Below are positions 16,864 to 26,061 of a DNA stretch of 42,772 nucleotides, one piece after another. Numbering within the stretch: position 1 is the first letter of the stretch; each line of letters starts with the position of its first letter. A program made the translations under genes and the position numbers. Source of the stretch: Sporosarcina beigongshangi (GTDB taxonomy: Bacteria > Actinomycetota > Actinomycetes > Actinomycetales > Micrococcaceae); assembly GCF_016820535.1 (NCBI RefSeq), contig NZ_JADHDY010000022.1, positions 11,525 to 54,296 on the forward strand. Reading direction: 5' to 3'. A model generated the notes under the pieces. The model was not told where the DNA came from. It was given only the letters and a program-made list of their open reading frames with translations, and did not search any database.

Positions 16864-17404
16864 GAGGACAGGGAAGTCGGCAGTGGCCGGCTGACAGCTT
16901 TCAAGGCCGTGCAGCCGTCGCCCCGCAGCAGGGAGCCGAGGGAAATGAACGGCCGGATTCATGCACCCACGCTGTTGACGGCGGTTCTGGCGCTGTTGTC
17001 TGTGGCTGTTGAATCGGTGGCGTTGAGCTTCATGGGGTTCGATGCCGTGACAAAGACGTGTGCATATGCCAGTTTCGCTCCGGCCAGTGCCACAAATGCC
17101 CCGGCGTCGGCGGCGGGGGCAGGCGGGCGGCCCTGCATCCGCCACGTTGACCGGTGCCGGCAGGACGGGCAACACCTGTGCCCGGGTGTCTCCCCGCGTC
17201 ACAAAATGAACAGTCGGAAAACAACAGGTAGCGCTGCGACGTTTACTTCCCTCCCACCACCTGAACTGTTGGTTAACTTCCTTCAATTCCGCGGAAATCC
17301 GCCATTCCCAGGCGACTCCCTGAACTAGCGTCATCACTGAACGCGGCATCTGGGGATGTCCGCACAAGTTGGCATAGTGAATCAGGCGATCGGAGATGGG
17401 CGGC
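16864..17404. other. gap before the glycopolymer locus; possible small secreted ORF
   Basis: About 540 bases. A plus-strand frame from an ATG at 16945 to 17328 (127 residues) begins with a signal-like hydrophobic stretch (LLTAVLALLSVAVESVALSF) and ends in a basic, Cys-containing tail. Its third positions are moderately GC-rich, but I recognise no domain and do not claim it as a gene. At 17340-17356 is a single copy of the AACGCGGCATC repeat seen four times after ddl. No clear promoter or terminator was found for the locus that starts at 17405. Confidence 0.4.
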
Positions 17405-18148
17405 ATGCTCGTTGAATCCAAACACGAATCAGGGCAGTTGGCGGCATGGCTTGCCGATGCGGGCCTGGCGCTGCGTCCCTTCATGGGGCCGCGCTCGGGC
17501 CGCGGCCGGCTGTCCGTCGTGTTGCTCGGATCCGGCAATGAGCAGGAAGCCGCACTGACCCTGGCAACACTGCTGGACTCCTCCTTTCAGGATTTCCGCG
17601 TTGAGCTACCCGCCGGAATGCTCAAGCAGGGAACGGAGATTGGCAACTGGTTGGCAGGCGACGACCGGTTCAGCGATGAATCGGTGTTCGCCCAGCACGT
17701 GGCCCAGTCGGAGACGGTGCTGGTGCTGCCCGCAGGCCTCCTGCTGACCAAATACAGTATTGAAGCCATCTATGAGGCGCTGCAACAGCCGGGCATCAGC
17801 GTCGTCCGAACCGTGGTCCCCGGCCGGCCCCAGGCCCTGGAATTCTGGGATGCACAGTTCCTGCGGAACGAGGGATTCGAACAGGCGGAAGCGGCCGCCC
17901 GTCGGGCAGGCGCCGAGCGCTGGATCGACGGTGCGGCCCTGGGCCTGCACTTTGTTGGCGAGCCGGCACCCAAGGTGTTCTTCCGGCGCGGCGCCGCAGA
18001 ACGGCACATCGTGGACGTCAACGTGCTGCCCGGCCCGCCCAAGCAGGCCAAGGGCAGCCGCAAGGGTGCAAAGCACTATGCCCGCGCCATTGTCCGCAGG
18101 CTCAAGGCGCTGGGCACCCGTGCAGGCGGAACGGCAACCCGTGGATAG
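17405..18148 (+). CDS. degenerate glycosyltransferase-like protein, first gene of block A
   Basis: A 247-residue protein. GRLSVVLLGSGNEQEAALTL followed by LLDSSFQDFRVELP resembles the first strand and helix of a GT-A (GT2) fold, but no DxD motif follows, so it may be an inactive or accessory member. The C-terminus is basic (GPPKQAKGSRKGAKHYARAI). The ATG at 17405 is preferred over 17396 because the CGGAG ribosome site ends at 17395, 9 nt before 17405 but touching 17396. It overlaps the next gene by 8 bp, so the two are coupled. It opens the surface-polymer locus; its exact role is unknown. Confidence 0.65.
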   Translation: MLVESKHESGQLAAWLADAGLALRPFMGPRSGRGRLSVVLLGSGNEQEAALTLATLLDSSFQDFRVELPAGMLKQGTEIGNWLAGDDRFSDESVFAQHVAQSETVLVLPAGLLLTKYSIEAIYEALQQPGISVVRTVVPGRPQALEFWDAQFLRNEGFEQAEAAARRAGAERWIDGAALGLHFVGEPAPKVFFRRGAAERHIVDVNVLPGPPKQAKGSRKGAKHYARAIVRRLKALGTRAGGTATRG

Positions 18149-20021
18149 TGTCGTCGTCCCGCTGGGTACCATCGATGCCGCAACAGCGGTGGGATCCTTG
18201 GGGCTGGAAGCCAACAAGCCGGGCTGGCACAGGCGCGACATCCTGGACGGCGACCTGGCACGCGATGTCAGCAACCCGCCCGGACCCTGGCACCAGAACT
18301 ACGTCGTCATCGTCCAAAGCCTGGGACGGCTGCGCGAAGTCCTGCCCCTGTTCTCTGCAGAGGGCCGGGCCAAGCACCTTGCCGTCGTGGTCGAACAGCC
18401 GGACCCCGCCCACCCCTTCCACAGCGGGTTCACCGCAACAGCTGCGGACTCCGTCACCCAGGGCACCCTGGACTGGATCCCCGGTGCACGGGTGGTCCGG
18501 ATAACCTCCACTGGCTGGCTGGATGTGCACGGGGTCCTTGCCGCCGTGGCAGCCCAGGGCCGGCGCACCCTGCCGCTGGGCGGGCTGCGCCTGGGTGTCT
18601 CGGACAAGGAGACCGCCGCCTGGGCGGCCGCCGACCCGCAGGCCCGCTGGGTCTCCCCGGACGTGGACATGGACACCGTCGAGCCCGTCGACTCCATGGA
18701 CGTCGTGGCCGGTCCCGCAGAGGGACGCGCAGAGGACTCCATTGCCGCGCAGCTGGCGCCCGTGGACCCCTTCAACAGCTCACCCGTCGGCTTCAAGTCG
18801 TTCCCCGGGTGCGGCACGGCAACGCTGGAAGCTGTCGACGGCGGCACCTGGTGGAAGCTCACGGGGCACGAAACGCCGGGCGCCGAGCCGCTCCTCCTGG
18901 AGACCCGGGCAGGCGGTTTCACCGAGGCCCACATCGCTGCGCTCAGGAACAGCTGGAGCGTGCAACTCGACGGCCTCGACACCATGAAGCCCATGGCCTG
19001 TGCCAGGGCCCTGTCCCAGCTCGCCGCCTCGGGCGTGCCGCTTGCCCTGGGTGCGCTCCCACACCTGGCCGAAGACCTCCTGGGCACGGAAACCATGGAG
19101 ACCCTGCGGTCCGGCCCCGTCCCCAAGGAATCCGCCACCGACCGCGAATCGGCCTCCATCGACATGCGCCGCACCGCGTTGCGTGCCTACCTCCCGCGCT
19201 ACCGGGGGGCGGTGCTGCGCCGGGCCGCCGGCCTTTCGGAATCCCTGGACCCGGCCATCTCCGTCCTGCTCGCATCCAAGCGCCCGGACATGGTGCCGCA
19301 TGCGCTGGCGCAGGTCGCCCGGCAGAGCTGGACCAACACGGAAACCATCCTGATCCTCCACGGCGTCGAGGACCTCGGCCCGGAAGGCGACGCCGCCGTT
19401 GCCGCCTTCCCGGGGCTGCTGACGGTCATCCACGCGCCGCAAAACCTGACACTCGGCGGCGCCCTCAACCTGGGGATGGGGCGCGCCTCGGGGGAGTATC
19501 TCGCCAAGATGGACGACGACGACTGGTACGGCCCGCGGCACCTGGAAGATTTGTTTTTGGCCCGGGAATACTCGGACGCGGTCCTGGTGGGCAGCCCGGT
19601 TGAGTTCACCTACCTGGAGGGCCCGGACATCACCACCCGCCGGTCCCATGCGGGGGAGCAGTACACCCGCCACGTGGCAGGCGGCACCATGTTCATCTCC
19701 GCCCACGACCTCCGGGCCGCCGGCGGCTGGCGCAACGCCCCGAGGGCCGTGGACCGCGCGCTCCTGGACGCCGTCCTTGCGTCCGGCGGAAGCGTCTACC
19801 GCAACCACGGGCAGAACTACATGATGCACCGGCGCAGCGGCAGCGGTGCCGCCCACACATGGCAGGCGGACGATTCCGTTTTCCTGCAGGACACCCTGGA
19901 ACAGTGGAACGGCTTCCGGCCGGCCCCGCAGATGGGCCTGGCACCCAGGGAACCGCTGCAGGAACGCCGCTCCGCCGGCTACCGGAGCTGGTTCTCCACG
20001 GGGCACCATGCCCCGGCCTAA
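18141..20021 (+). CDS. GT2-family glycosyltransferase with unrelated N-terminal region
   Basis: A 626-residue protein starting at GTG 18141, overlapping the previous stop by 8 bp. The N-terminal ~380 residues are not recognised. The C-terminal ~250 residues are a GT2 domain: SVLLASKRPDMVPHALAQV, then LGGALNLGMGRASGEYLAKM and an acidic metal-binding motif of four Asp (residues 458-461), then a tail ending in AHTWQADDS. A closely similar C-terminal module occurs in the CgeB-like protein at 36054-37955 (KMDDDDHYG and GDGHTWQVED), so the two share a building block. It probably adds a sugar to the surface polymer on the cytoplasmic side. The next gene starts after 81 bp, one of the few gaps in the block. 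Confidence 0.8.
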   Translation: MDSVVVPLGTIDAATAVGSLGLEANKPGWHRRDILDGDLARDVSNPPGPWHQNYVVIVQSLGRLREVLPLFSAEGRAKHLAVVVEQPDPAHPFHSGFTATAADSVTQGTLDWIPGARVVRITSTGWLDVHGVLAAVAAQGRRTLPLGGLRLGVSDKETAAWAAADPQARWVSPDVDMDTVEPVDSMDVVAGPAEGRAEDSIAAQLAPVDPFNSSPVGFKSFPGCGTATLEAVDGGTWWKLTGHETPGAEPLLLETRAGGFTEAHIAALRNSWSVQLDGLDTMKPMACARALSQLAASGVPLALGALPHLAEDLLGTETMETLRSGPVPKESATDRESASIDMRRTALRAYLPRYRGAVLRRAAGLSESLDPAISVLLASKRPDMVPHALAQVARQSWTNTETILILHGVEDLGPEGDAAVAAFPGLLTVIHAPQNLTLGGALNLGMGRASGEYLAKMDDDDWYGPRHLEDLFLAREYSDAVLVGSPVEFTYLEGPDITTRRSHAGEQYTRHVAGGTMFISAHDLRAAGGWRNAPRAVDRALLDAVLASGGSVYRNHGQNYMMHRRSGSGAAHTWQADDSVFLQDTLEQWNGFRPAPQMGLAPREPLQERRSAGYRSWFSTGHHAPA

Positions 20022-20102
20022 AGGCACGACGCACCTGTCTGCACAACACCAACCATTCGGGGCCAAGGCGGCTCCAACTATGAATCTGGGAGCACTATAA
20101 CC

Positions 20103-21482
20103 ATGCGAATCAGCGTCATCGGCACTGGATACCTCGGCGCCACACATGCCGCATGCCTGGCAGAAATGGGTTTTGAAGTCATCGGCATGGACACCGACCC
20201 CGCCAAGGTTGCCGCACTCGCGGAGGGCAGGCTGCCGTTCCACGAACCCGAGCTGCCCGAGCTCCTGCGCAAGCACGTCCAGTCGGGCCGGCTGAAGTTC
20301 ACCACCTCCATGGCGGAGACCGCTGCCTTTGCCAACGTCCACTTCCTGGCCGTGGGCACCCCGCAGGCCGGCACCGACGGCACGGCGGACGTCTCCCAGA
20401 TCGACGGCGCCCTCCGCGCCCTCCTGGCCCACGTGGACGAGGACGCCCTTGTCATCGGAAAGTCCACCGTCCCGGTGGGCACCGCCCGCCGCCTGGCCTC
20501 CATGGCCAAGAAGCTCGCCCACCCGGGCGCCACGGTGGAACTTGCTTGGAACCCGGAATTCCTCCGCGAAGGCTACGCCGTCAAGGACACCCTCGCCCCC
20601 GACCGCCTGGTCTTCGGCACGGACAACGGCGCCGGGCTGCCCATCCTCCGCACCGTCTACGCCACGGCCCTGGCCGCCGGCACGCCGCTGGTGGAGACCG
20701 ACTTTGAAACCGCCGAACTCGTCAAGGTCGCTGCCAACGCCTTTCTGGCCACCAAGATCTCCTTCATCAACGCCTTTGCCGAGATCACTGAGGTGGCAGG
20801 CGGGGACATCACCACCCTCGCGGACGCCATCGGCATGGACGAGCGAATCGGGCGCCGCTTCCTCAATGCCGGTGTCGGCTTTGGCGGCGGCTGCCTCCCC
20901 AAGGACATCCGCGCACTCCAGGCCCGCACCCGCGAGCTGGGCCTGAGCCAGACCATGGACTTCCTCTCATCGGTCGACGCCGTCAACCTGCGCCGCCGCG
21001 ACAAGGTCGTGGAACTGGTGGAGGCCGCGATCGCAGGCAGCGGCCCCCGGCCCAAGGTGGCCGTCCTCGGCGCCAGCTTCAAGCCTGAAAGCGACGACGT
21101 CCGCGACTCGCCGGCCCTGGACGTAGCCGCACGGCTGCATGAACGCGGACATGCCGTCTCCGTGTTTGACCCCATCGCGCGCACCAGCGCCGCGCAGCGC
21201 TGCCCCGAACTGCACTACCCCGACACCCTGGACGGGGCAGCGGCCGGTGCCGACGTCGTCGTCCTCCTGACCGAATGGCGGCAGTTCCGCGAGCTCGAGC
21301 CGGCCGCCCTCGACACGCTCGTGCGCAGCCGCAACATCATCGACGGCCGCAACGTGCTGGATGCTGGTGAGTGGCTCGACGGCGGATGGAACTTTTGGCA
21401 GCTCGGCCGGAAGCCCGCGGAGGGTTCCGCAGGCAGCCCCGATGCCACGGCCGAGCTGGACGTGCTGGCGGTGCGCGCATGA
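20103..21482 (+). CDS. ugd: UDP-glucose 6-dehydrogenase
   Basis: A 459-residue UDP-sugar dehydrogenase oxidising UDP-glucose to UDP-glucuronic acid. The NAD-binding loop is GTGYLGATHAACLAEMGFEV, the catalytic Cys is Cys264 in FGGGCLPKDI, and the C-terminal UDP-binding domain follows (GASFKPESDDVRDSPALDVA). The active-site context (GVGFGGGCLPKD) is that of UDP-glucose rather than UDP-ManNAc dehydrogenases, which supports the substrate call. A second, different dehydrogenase of the superfamily is at 37936-39228. The start ATG and the next gene's ATG (ATGA overlap at 21479-21482) show tight coupling. Together with the glycosyltransferases around it, it indicates a glucuronic-acid-containing polymer. 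Confidence 0.88.
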   Translation: MRISVIGTGYLGATHAACLAEMGFEVIGMDTDPAKVAALAEGRLPFHEPELPELLRKHVQSGRLKFTTSMAETAAFANVHFLAVGTPQAGTDGTADVSQIDGALRALLAHVDEDALVIGKSTVPVGTARRLASMAKKLAHPGATVELAWNPEFLREGYAVKDTLAPDRLVFGTDNGAGLPILRTVYATALAAGTPLVETDFETAELVKVAANAFLATKISFINAFAEITEVAGGDITTLADAIGMDERIGRRFLNAGVGFGGGCLPKDIRALQARTRELGLSQTMDFLSSVDAVNLRRRDKVVELVEAAIAGSGPRPKVAVLGASFKPESDDVRDSPALDVAARLHERGHAVSVFDPIARTSAAQRCPELHYPDTLDGAAAGADVVVLLTEWRQFRELEPAALDTLVRSRNIIDGRNVLDAGEWLDGGWNFWQLGRKPAEGSAGSPDATAELDVLAVRA

Positions 21483-23884
21483 CAAATGCCGACACAGTCC
21501 GCCAGCCAACCCTGAGCGTCGTCGTCCCGGTCTACAACGTCGCCCCGTGGCTGGATGAATGCCTGAATTCACTGCGAAGCCAGTCCTTCTCCGACCTTGA
21601 GATCGTCGTCGTCAACGACGGATCCACGGACTCCTCCGCCGCGATTGCCCGGAAACACGCCCAGGCAGACCCCAGGGTCACGGTCCACGACTTCGCCAAC
21701 GGCGGACTCGGGCGGGCCAGGAACCGCGGACTGGAACTGTGCCGCGGGAGCTATGTCCTGTTCACCGACAGCGACGACAGGGTCCCGTCTGGTGCCGTGG
21801 CCGCCATGATGGCGGCGCTGCAGGGGAGCGGGTCCGAGCTGGTCACCGGACGGGCCGTGGACTTTTACACCGACCCGGAAAAATACTCGGACTACTGGAC
21901 CACCGTTTCATCGGTGTTTACCCGGTCCCGGCAAGGGGTGACGCTGGCGCAGCACCCCGAACTCATCCACGACCACACCGTCTGGAACAAGGTCTACTCA
22001 CTGGCCTTCCTACAGGAGCACGGCATCCGCTTCTCCGAAGACACCCTGTGCGAGGACATCCACTTTTGCGCCCAGGCCTACGCCAAGGCCGCCAGCGTGG
22101 ACATTGTCAGCGACTACGTCTACGAACACCGCCGCCGGCGGGGCGCCATCTCCAACTCCCTGGGGGACGCCAAGCCCCTCACCGACTGGATGGCCGAGAC
22201 CCAAAAGGTCATGGGCCTGCTCCGGGACCAGCCAGCCGCCGTCCGGGATGCCTACGTGTCCCGGCTCCTGCGCATCGAGGCGTTTGACCGTGCCCGCTGG
22301 ATCGACGCCGGCACACCTCAGCAGGTGAAGACGGCGCTCGCGCAGCTGGTCTCCGGGCTGCTGGACCTCGGCTCGGCGGAGGCGGTCCGCGCCGTGCCGC
22401 AGCGGCACCTGGCCGTGCTCGAGTCGCTTCGCCTCGAGGTGCTCAGCGCGTCGCGGCCCCGGGTGGACTCGCCGCAGCTGTCCGTCGTGGTGCCCACACT
22501 CAACGTGGAACGCTGGATCGACGACTGCCTGCTGAGCATCCGCCGCCAGGATTTCGCCAACCTGGAAATCCTGGTCGTGGACGACGGCAGCGAGGACAAG
22601 ACAGCCAACGCCATTGCGGAACACCTGCTCGATGATCCGCGCATCCACTACCTGCGGTCGTACGGTGCAGGCGGGGGAACGGCCCGCAACATCGGCACCG
22701 ATGCCGCCCGGGGCGAGTTCCTGGCCTTTGCCGACGGCGACGACATGGTCCCCCAGGGCGCCTACACCCGCTTCATCAGCCAGCTCGAGCACAGCGGCTC
22801 AGACATGGCAGTGGGGGACTACCTGCAGCTGAGCAAGGACGGGGTGTGGCACCCCCACTGGAAGAACAAGCGCTTCGCCGTGCTGCGGGAGGCCATCACC
22901 ATCGGCGAGTTCCCTGAGCTTGTCATGAACCGCTGCTGCTGGGACAAGATGTTCCGCCGCCGGTTCTGGGACCGGATCAACAACTTCTTTCCCGACGCAC
23001 GCCGGGCCAACGACATCGCACCCATGGTCCGCGCCTATGTGGGGGCGGCATCCCTGGACGTTGTCCCCGGCCACTCGTACGTGTACCGCAAGCGCCCCGG
23101 CAACTCCTCCATGACGGCCAAGGCCTCCAACCCGGCCAGCCTTCAGAACTACCTGGAGCAGGAACTCGCCTGCGCACGCATGGTGCTGGGGACGCACAGC
23201 CCCGAACTGGTGCAGCTGTACTTTTCCGCCGTCGTCGAACGGGACCTGTGGGTCCACCTGAAGGGCTTCCTGGCCGGCGGCGGAGCGAGGAACGCCCTGG
23301 CGGCCCGGCCGGTGTTTGACGCAGCAGCGGCCTTGCTGCGCGTGGTTCCCCGGAGCAGCCTCCACGCCCTTGAGCCCAAAAAGAAGCTGGTCTACCAACT
23401 GCTCCTCAGCGGCAACACCGGCCCGCTCGGCAACGCACGGCGCGGGGCCCTGGACATGGACAAGGGCGGCATCGGGGCGCTGTTCCCCTGGAAGGATGCG
23501 CTGATCGTGTCCGGCGACGAGCACGTGCAGCTGGAGCTGCGCCGGCAGGCCTACAGCCGCGGCGTCCTGAACCGCCTGGTCAACGACTGGCCCACCCTCC
23601 CCGACGACCAGCGGCGCCTCGCCAGGGCCAGGGTCGTACGTTTCGCGGGCGCCAACATCGGGCGCCTGGGCAGCCTGCACCGGTCTCCGGCCGACAGGGT
23701 GAGGTTCACGTTGATCGCCGCCGGCAACGCCGGCGCCATTGGCGCAGTCCAGGCCCTGTCCGGAAAGGGACACCCCAAACGGCGGATGTGGCGGATTCTG
23801 AACAGGCAGCCGGTGGCGGTGCAGCGCGTGGTCCGCCACGGCTGGAAAACCGTCCAACGCGCCGCCCTGGCGGTCTCACCATGA
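21479..23884 (+). CDS. double GT2 glycosyltransferase
   Basis: An 801-residue protein with two GT2 domains in tandem. Domain 1 (about 10-240) has TLSVVVPVYNVAPWLDEC and metal motif DSDD (Asp97, Asp99, Asp100). Domain 2 (about 332-570) has LSVVVPTLNVERWIDDC and motif DGDD (Asp419, Asp421, Asp422). The last ~230 residues are helical and unassigned. Two catalytic domains on one chain suggest alternating addition of two sugars, as in polymerases that build disaccharide-repeat polymers, though this is inference. It starts at the ATG inside the ugd stop (4-bp overlap) and overlaps the next gene the same way at 23881. Confidence 0.88.
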   Translation: MTNADTVRQPTLSVVVPVYNVAPWLDECLNSLRSQSFSDLEIVVVNDGSTDSSAAIARKHAQADPRVTVHDFANGGLGRARNRGLELCRGSYVLFTDSDDRVPSGAVAAMMAALQGSGSELVTGRAVDFYTDPEKYSDYWTTVSSVFTRSRQGVTLAQHPELIHDHTVWNKVYSLAFLQEHGIRFSEDTLCEDIHFCAQAYAKAASVDIVSDYVYEHRRRRGAISNSLGDAKPLTDWMAETQKVMGLLRDQPAAVRDAYVSRLLRIEAFDRARWIDAGTPQQVKTALAQLVSGLLDLGSAEAVRAVPQRHLAVLESLRLEVLSASRPRVDSPQLSVVVPTLNVERWIDDCLLSIRRQDFANLEILVVDDGSEDKTANAIAEHLLDDPRIHYLRSYGAGGGTARNIGTDAARGEFLAFADGDDMVPQGAYTRFISQLEHSGSDMAVGDYLQLSKDGVWHPHWKNKRFAVLREAITIGEFPELVMNRCCWDKMFRRRFWDRINNFFPDARRANDIAPMVRAYVGAASLDVVPGHSYVYRKRPGNSSMTAKASNPASLQNYLEQELACARMVLGTHSPELVQLYFSAVVERDLWVHLKGFLAGGGARNALAARPVFDAAAALLRVVPRSSLHALEPKKKLVYQLLLSGNTGPLGNARRGALDMDKGGIGALFPWKDALIVSGDEHVQLELRRQAYSRGVLNRLVNDWPTLPDDQRRLARARVVRFAGANIGRLGSLHRSPADRVRFTLIAAGNAGAIGAVQALSGKGHPKRRMWRILNRQPVAVQRVVRHGWKTVQRAALAVSP

Positions 23885-24966
23885 CTGAAGCCTCGACAGA
23901 AAGCACACCATTGCGACGCAGGATCTTCGTTTTTCCCTACTGGGCCGACAACGCCTTCATAGACATCACGTACATGGCAAGTGCCAGCCGCGGGGTCGGC
24001 ATCGTCAAGACCTACTACCTGGAGGACCTGCGCCGCGCCATTGAAAAAGGCAACCCCGGGGACGTGCTCCACATCCACTGGACCACGCGTGTCTGCCAGG
24101 AAGCAGCTTCCGAAGAGGATGCGGAACAGCGGCTCGCCAGTTTTGCAGCCACGCTGGACCTTGCCAAGGAGCGTGGCGTGCGCATCATCTGGACGGTGCA
24201 CAACGCCATGGCCCACGATGCCCGGTTCGTGGAACTGGAGACGCAGCTGTACCGCATCCTTGCGGAGGCAGCGGACAAGATCCACATCATGAATCCGCTG
24301 ACGCCGGAAATAGTCAGCGGAACCTTTGACATCGACCCCGCGAAGATCGTTGCCATTCCCCACCCCAGCTACCGCGGCTGGTATGACAACAGCCTGGGCA
24401 GAAGGGCGGCCCGGGCGTCACTGGGCTTGCCGCAGGACGCCAAGGCCGTGCTGTTCTTTGGCAACATCAAGCCGTACAAGGGTGTGCTGGAGCTCATCGC
24501 CGCGGTCAAGCGTCTGCAGGAGATCGACCCCTCCGTGCACCTGCTGCTGGCCGGCCGGGTCTCGGATGAGGACAGGGCCGTCCTGGACGCAGCCCTGTCG
24601 GCCGGGGTGAAGCACATCAAGGAGCTCGGCTACATTTCAGCGGAGGACACCCCCAAGTGGTTCAACGCGGCGGACCTGACCGTGCTGCCATACAGGCGAT
24701 CCCTGAACTCCGGCTCGCTGCAGCTGGCGGCCTCCTTCGACCTGCCGGCCCTCGTGCCGGACCAGGCCGAGCTGCGTGCCGTGTACGGCGCCGAGCAGTG
24801 GGTGGGGTTCTATGAGGAGGGCCGGGAACCGCACGACCTCGCCTTCCGCATTGCCGCCTCCCTCGCGGAAGCCCCCAGGCAGCGCCGGGCAGCCTACGAG
24901 TTTTCCCGCCAATACCCGCCTTTTGCCATGAGCAACGACTTCGCCGATGCCATTGCGCAACTCTAA
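23881..24966 (+). CDS. GT4-like (GT-B) glycosyltransferase
   Basis: A 361-residue GT-B enzyme. The N-terminal half has DVLHIHWTTRV and IIWTVHNAMAHD, and the C-terminal half has AVLFFGNIKPYKGVLELIAAV (donor nucleotide site) and LTVLPYRRSLNSGSLQLAA, with the acidic/Ser pattern of the donor-binding loop. No signal peptide or membrane helix, so it acts at the cytoplasmic face. It overlaps the double-GT2 gene by 4 bp; the next gene follows after 27 bp. The specific sugar cannot be predicted. Confidence 0.85.
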   Translation: MTEASTESTPLRRRIFVFPYWADNAFIDITYMASASRGVGIVKTYYLEDLRRAIEKGNPGDVLHIHWTTRVCQEAASEEDAEQRLASFAATLDLAKERGVRIIWTVHNAMAHDARFVELETQLYRILAEAADKIHIMNPLTPEIVSGTFDIDPAKIVAIPHPSYRGWYDNSLGRRAARASLGLPQDAKAVLFFGNIKPYKGVLELIAAVKRLQEIDPSVHLLLAGRVSDEDRAVLDAALSAGVKHIKELGYISAEDTPKWFNAADLTVLPYRRSLNSGSLQLAASFDLPALVPDQAELRAVYGAEQWVGFYEEGREPHDLAFRIAASLAEAPRQRRAAYEFSRQYPPFAMSNDFADAIAQL

Positions 24967-24993
24967 GCCACATCCGGAAAGGGGCCCGCAACC

Positions 24994-26061
24994 ATGACCG
25001 TGGACCAGAAAAGCCGCCGCTCACCCTACAGGGGCAGGGAGGCAAAGTCCTTTTGGAAGCAAGCCGTGGCCGGCAAGGCTCCCGACCAACTGCCAGGCCT
25101 GTACACCAGGAAATTTGAGATCACCCCCACGGACGGCATCATGACAGCAGGCAGCTGCTTTGCCCAGCACATCGCCAGACACCTCCGTGCCGCCGGCTAC
25201 AACGTCCTGGACACGGAACCAGCCCCGCCCTGGATGGCCAAGGAGACCGCGCAGCGCTACGGCTTCGGCACCTACTCCGCAAGGTTCGGCAACATCTACT
25301 ACGTCCGCCAGTTCCTGCAACTCGTCCAGGAAGCCACGGGACAGCGCACACCGGCGGACATCACCTGGGAACGGGACGGACGCTTCTTTGACGCACTGCG
25401 CCCCGCCGTCGAGCCGAACGGGCTGGAGACGGCGGAGCTGGTCCGCCTGCACCGGGAACAGCACCTGGCCCAGGTCAGGAAACTGCTGGCCGGCACCAAG
25501 GTCCTCGTCTTCACCCTCGGCCTGACGGAGGGCTGGGTGCACACGGCCTCGGGAACGCTCTTTCCGACGGCGCCCGGCACCATCGCCGGCGACTACGACC
25601 CCGCCGCGTACCACTTCCACAACTTCAGCTACGGCGAGGTGCACCAGGACCTCATCGAGCTGCGGCGGCTCCTGCAGCAGAGCACACCCGGGCTCAAGAT
25701 CATCCTGACGGTCTCACCCGTGTCCCTGGCCGCCACGGCGGGCGGACAGCACGTACTCCCGGCCACGGTGTACTCGAAGTCGGTCCTGCGCGCCGCCGCG
25801 GGCGCGCTCGCAGACGAGTTTGCCGACGTCGACTACTTCCCCTCCTACGAGGTCATCACCGGAGCCCCGTCAGGCAATTCGCTGCTGGATTCCACCCTGC
25901 GCAACGTCACGCCGGAGGGTGTGGAAACCGTCATGGGCTACTTCTTCGCGGAACACCCGGTCCATGCAGCGGCAGAGGACCCCGCACCCGGCCAGCCCGC
26001 GGCGCCAAGCGCCGAGGCTGTCATGTGTGAAGAGGCACTATTGGAGGCATTCGGCTCATGA
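24994..26061 (+). CDS. GSCFA-domain protein
   Basis: A 355-residue protein containing the GSCFA motif (residues 53-57, TAGSCFAQH), the catalytic-type block I of an SGNH-like fold; the C-terminal region has DYFPSYEVI and NVTPEGVETVMGYFF, as in family members. GSCFA proteins are often found in surface-polysaccharide loci and may act as esterases or acyltransferases, but the reaction is not established. A GGAAAGGGGC ribosome region precedes the ATG. It overlaps the following SGNH gene by 4 bp, so the two are probably partners in modifying the polymer, for example by acylation or deacylation. Confidence 0.82.
   Translation: MTVDQKSRRSPYRGREAKSFWKQAVAGKAPDQLPGLYTRKFEITPTDGIMTAGSCFAQHIARHLRAAGYNVLDTEPAPPWMAKETAQRYGFGTYSARFGNIYYVRQFLQLVQEATGQRTPADITWERDGRFFDALRPAVEPNGLETAELVRLHREQHLAQVRKLLAGTKVLVFTLGLTEGWVHTASGTLFPTAPGTIAGDYDPAAYHFHNFSYGEVHQDLIELRRLLQQSTPGLKIILTVSPVSLAATAGGQHVLPATVYSKSVLRAAAGALADEFADVDYFPSYEVITGAPSGNSLLDSTLRNVTPEGVETVMGYFFAEHPVHAAAEDPAPGQPAAPSAEAVMCEEALLEAFGS

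Noticed and set aside
16945-17328. Small secreted-protein candidate
   Set aside because: A hydrophobic start and modest codon bias, but no known domain and a weak ribosome site; described in the gap entry only.
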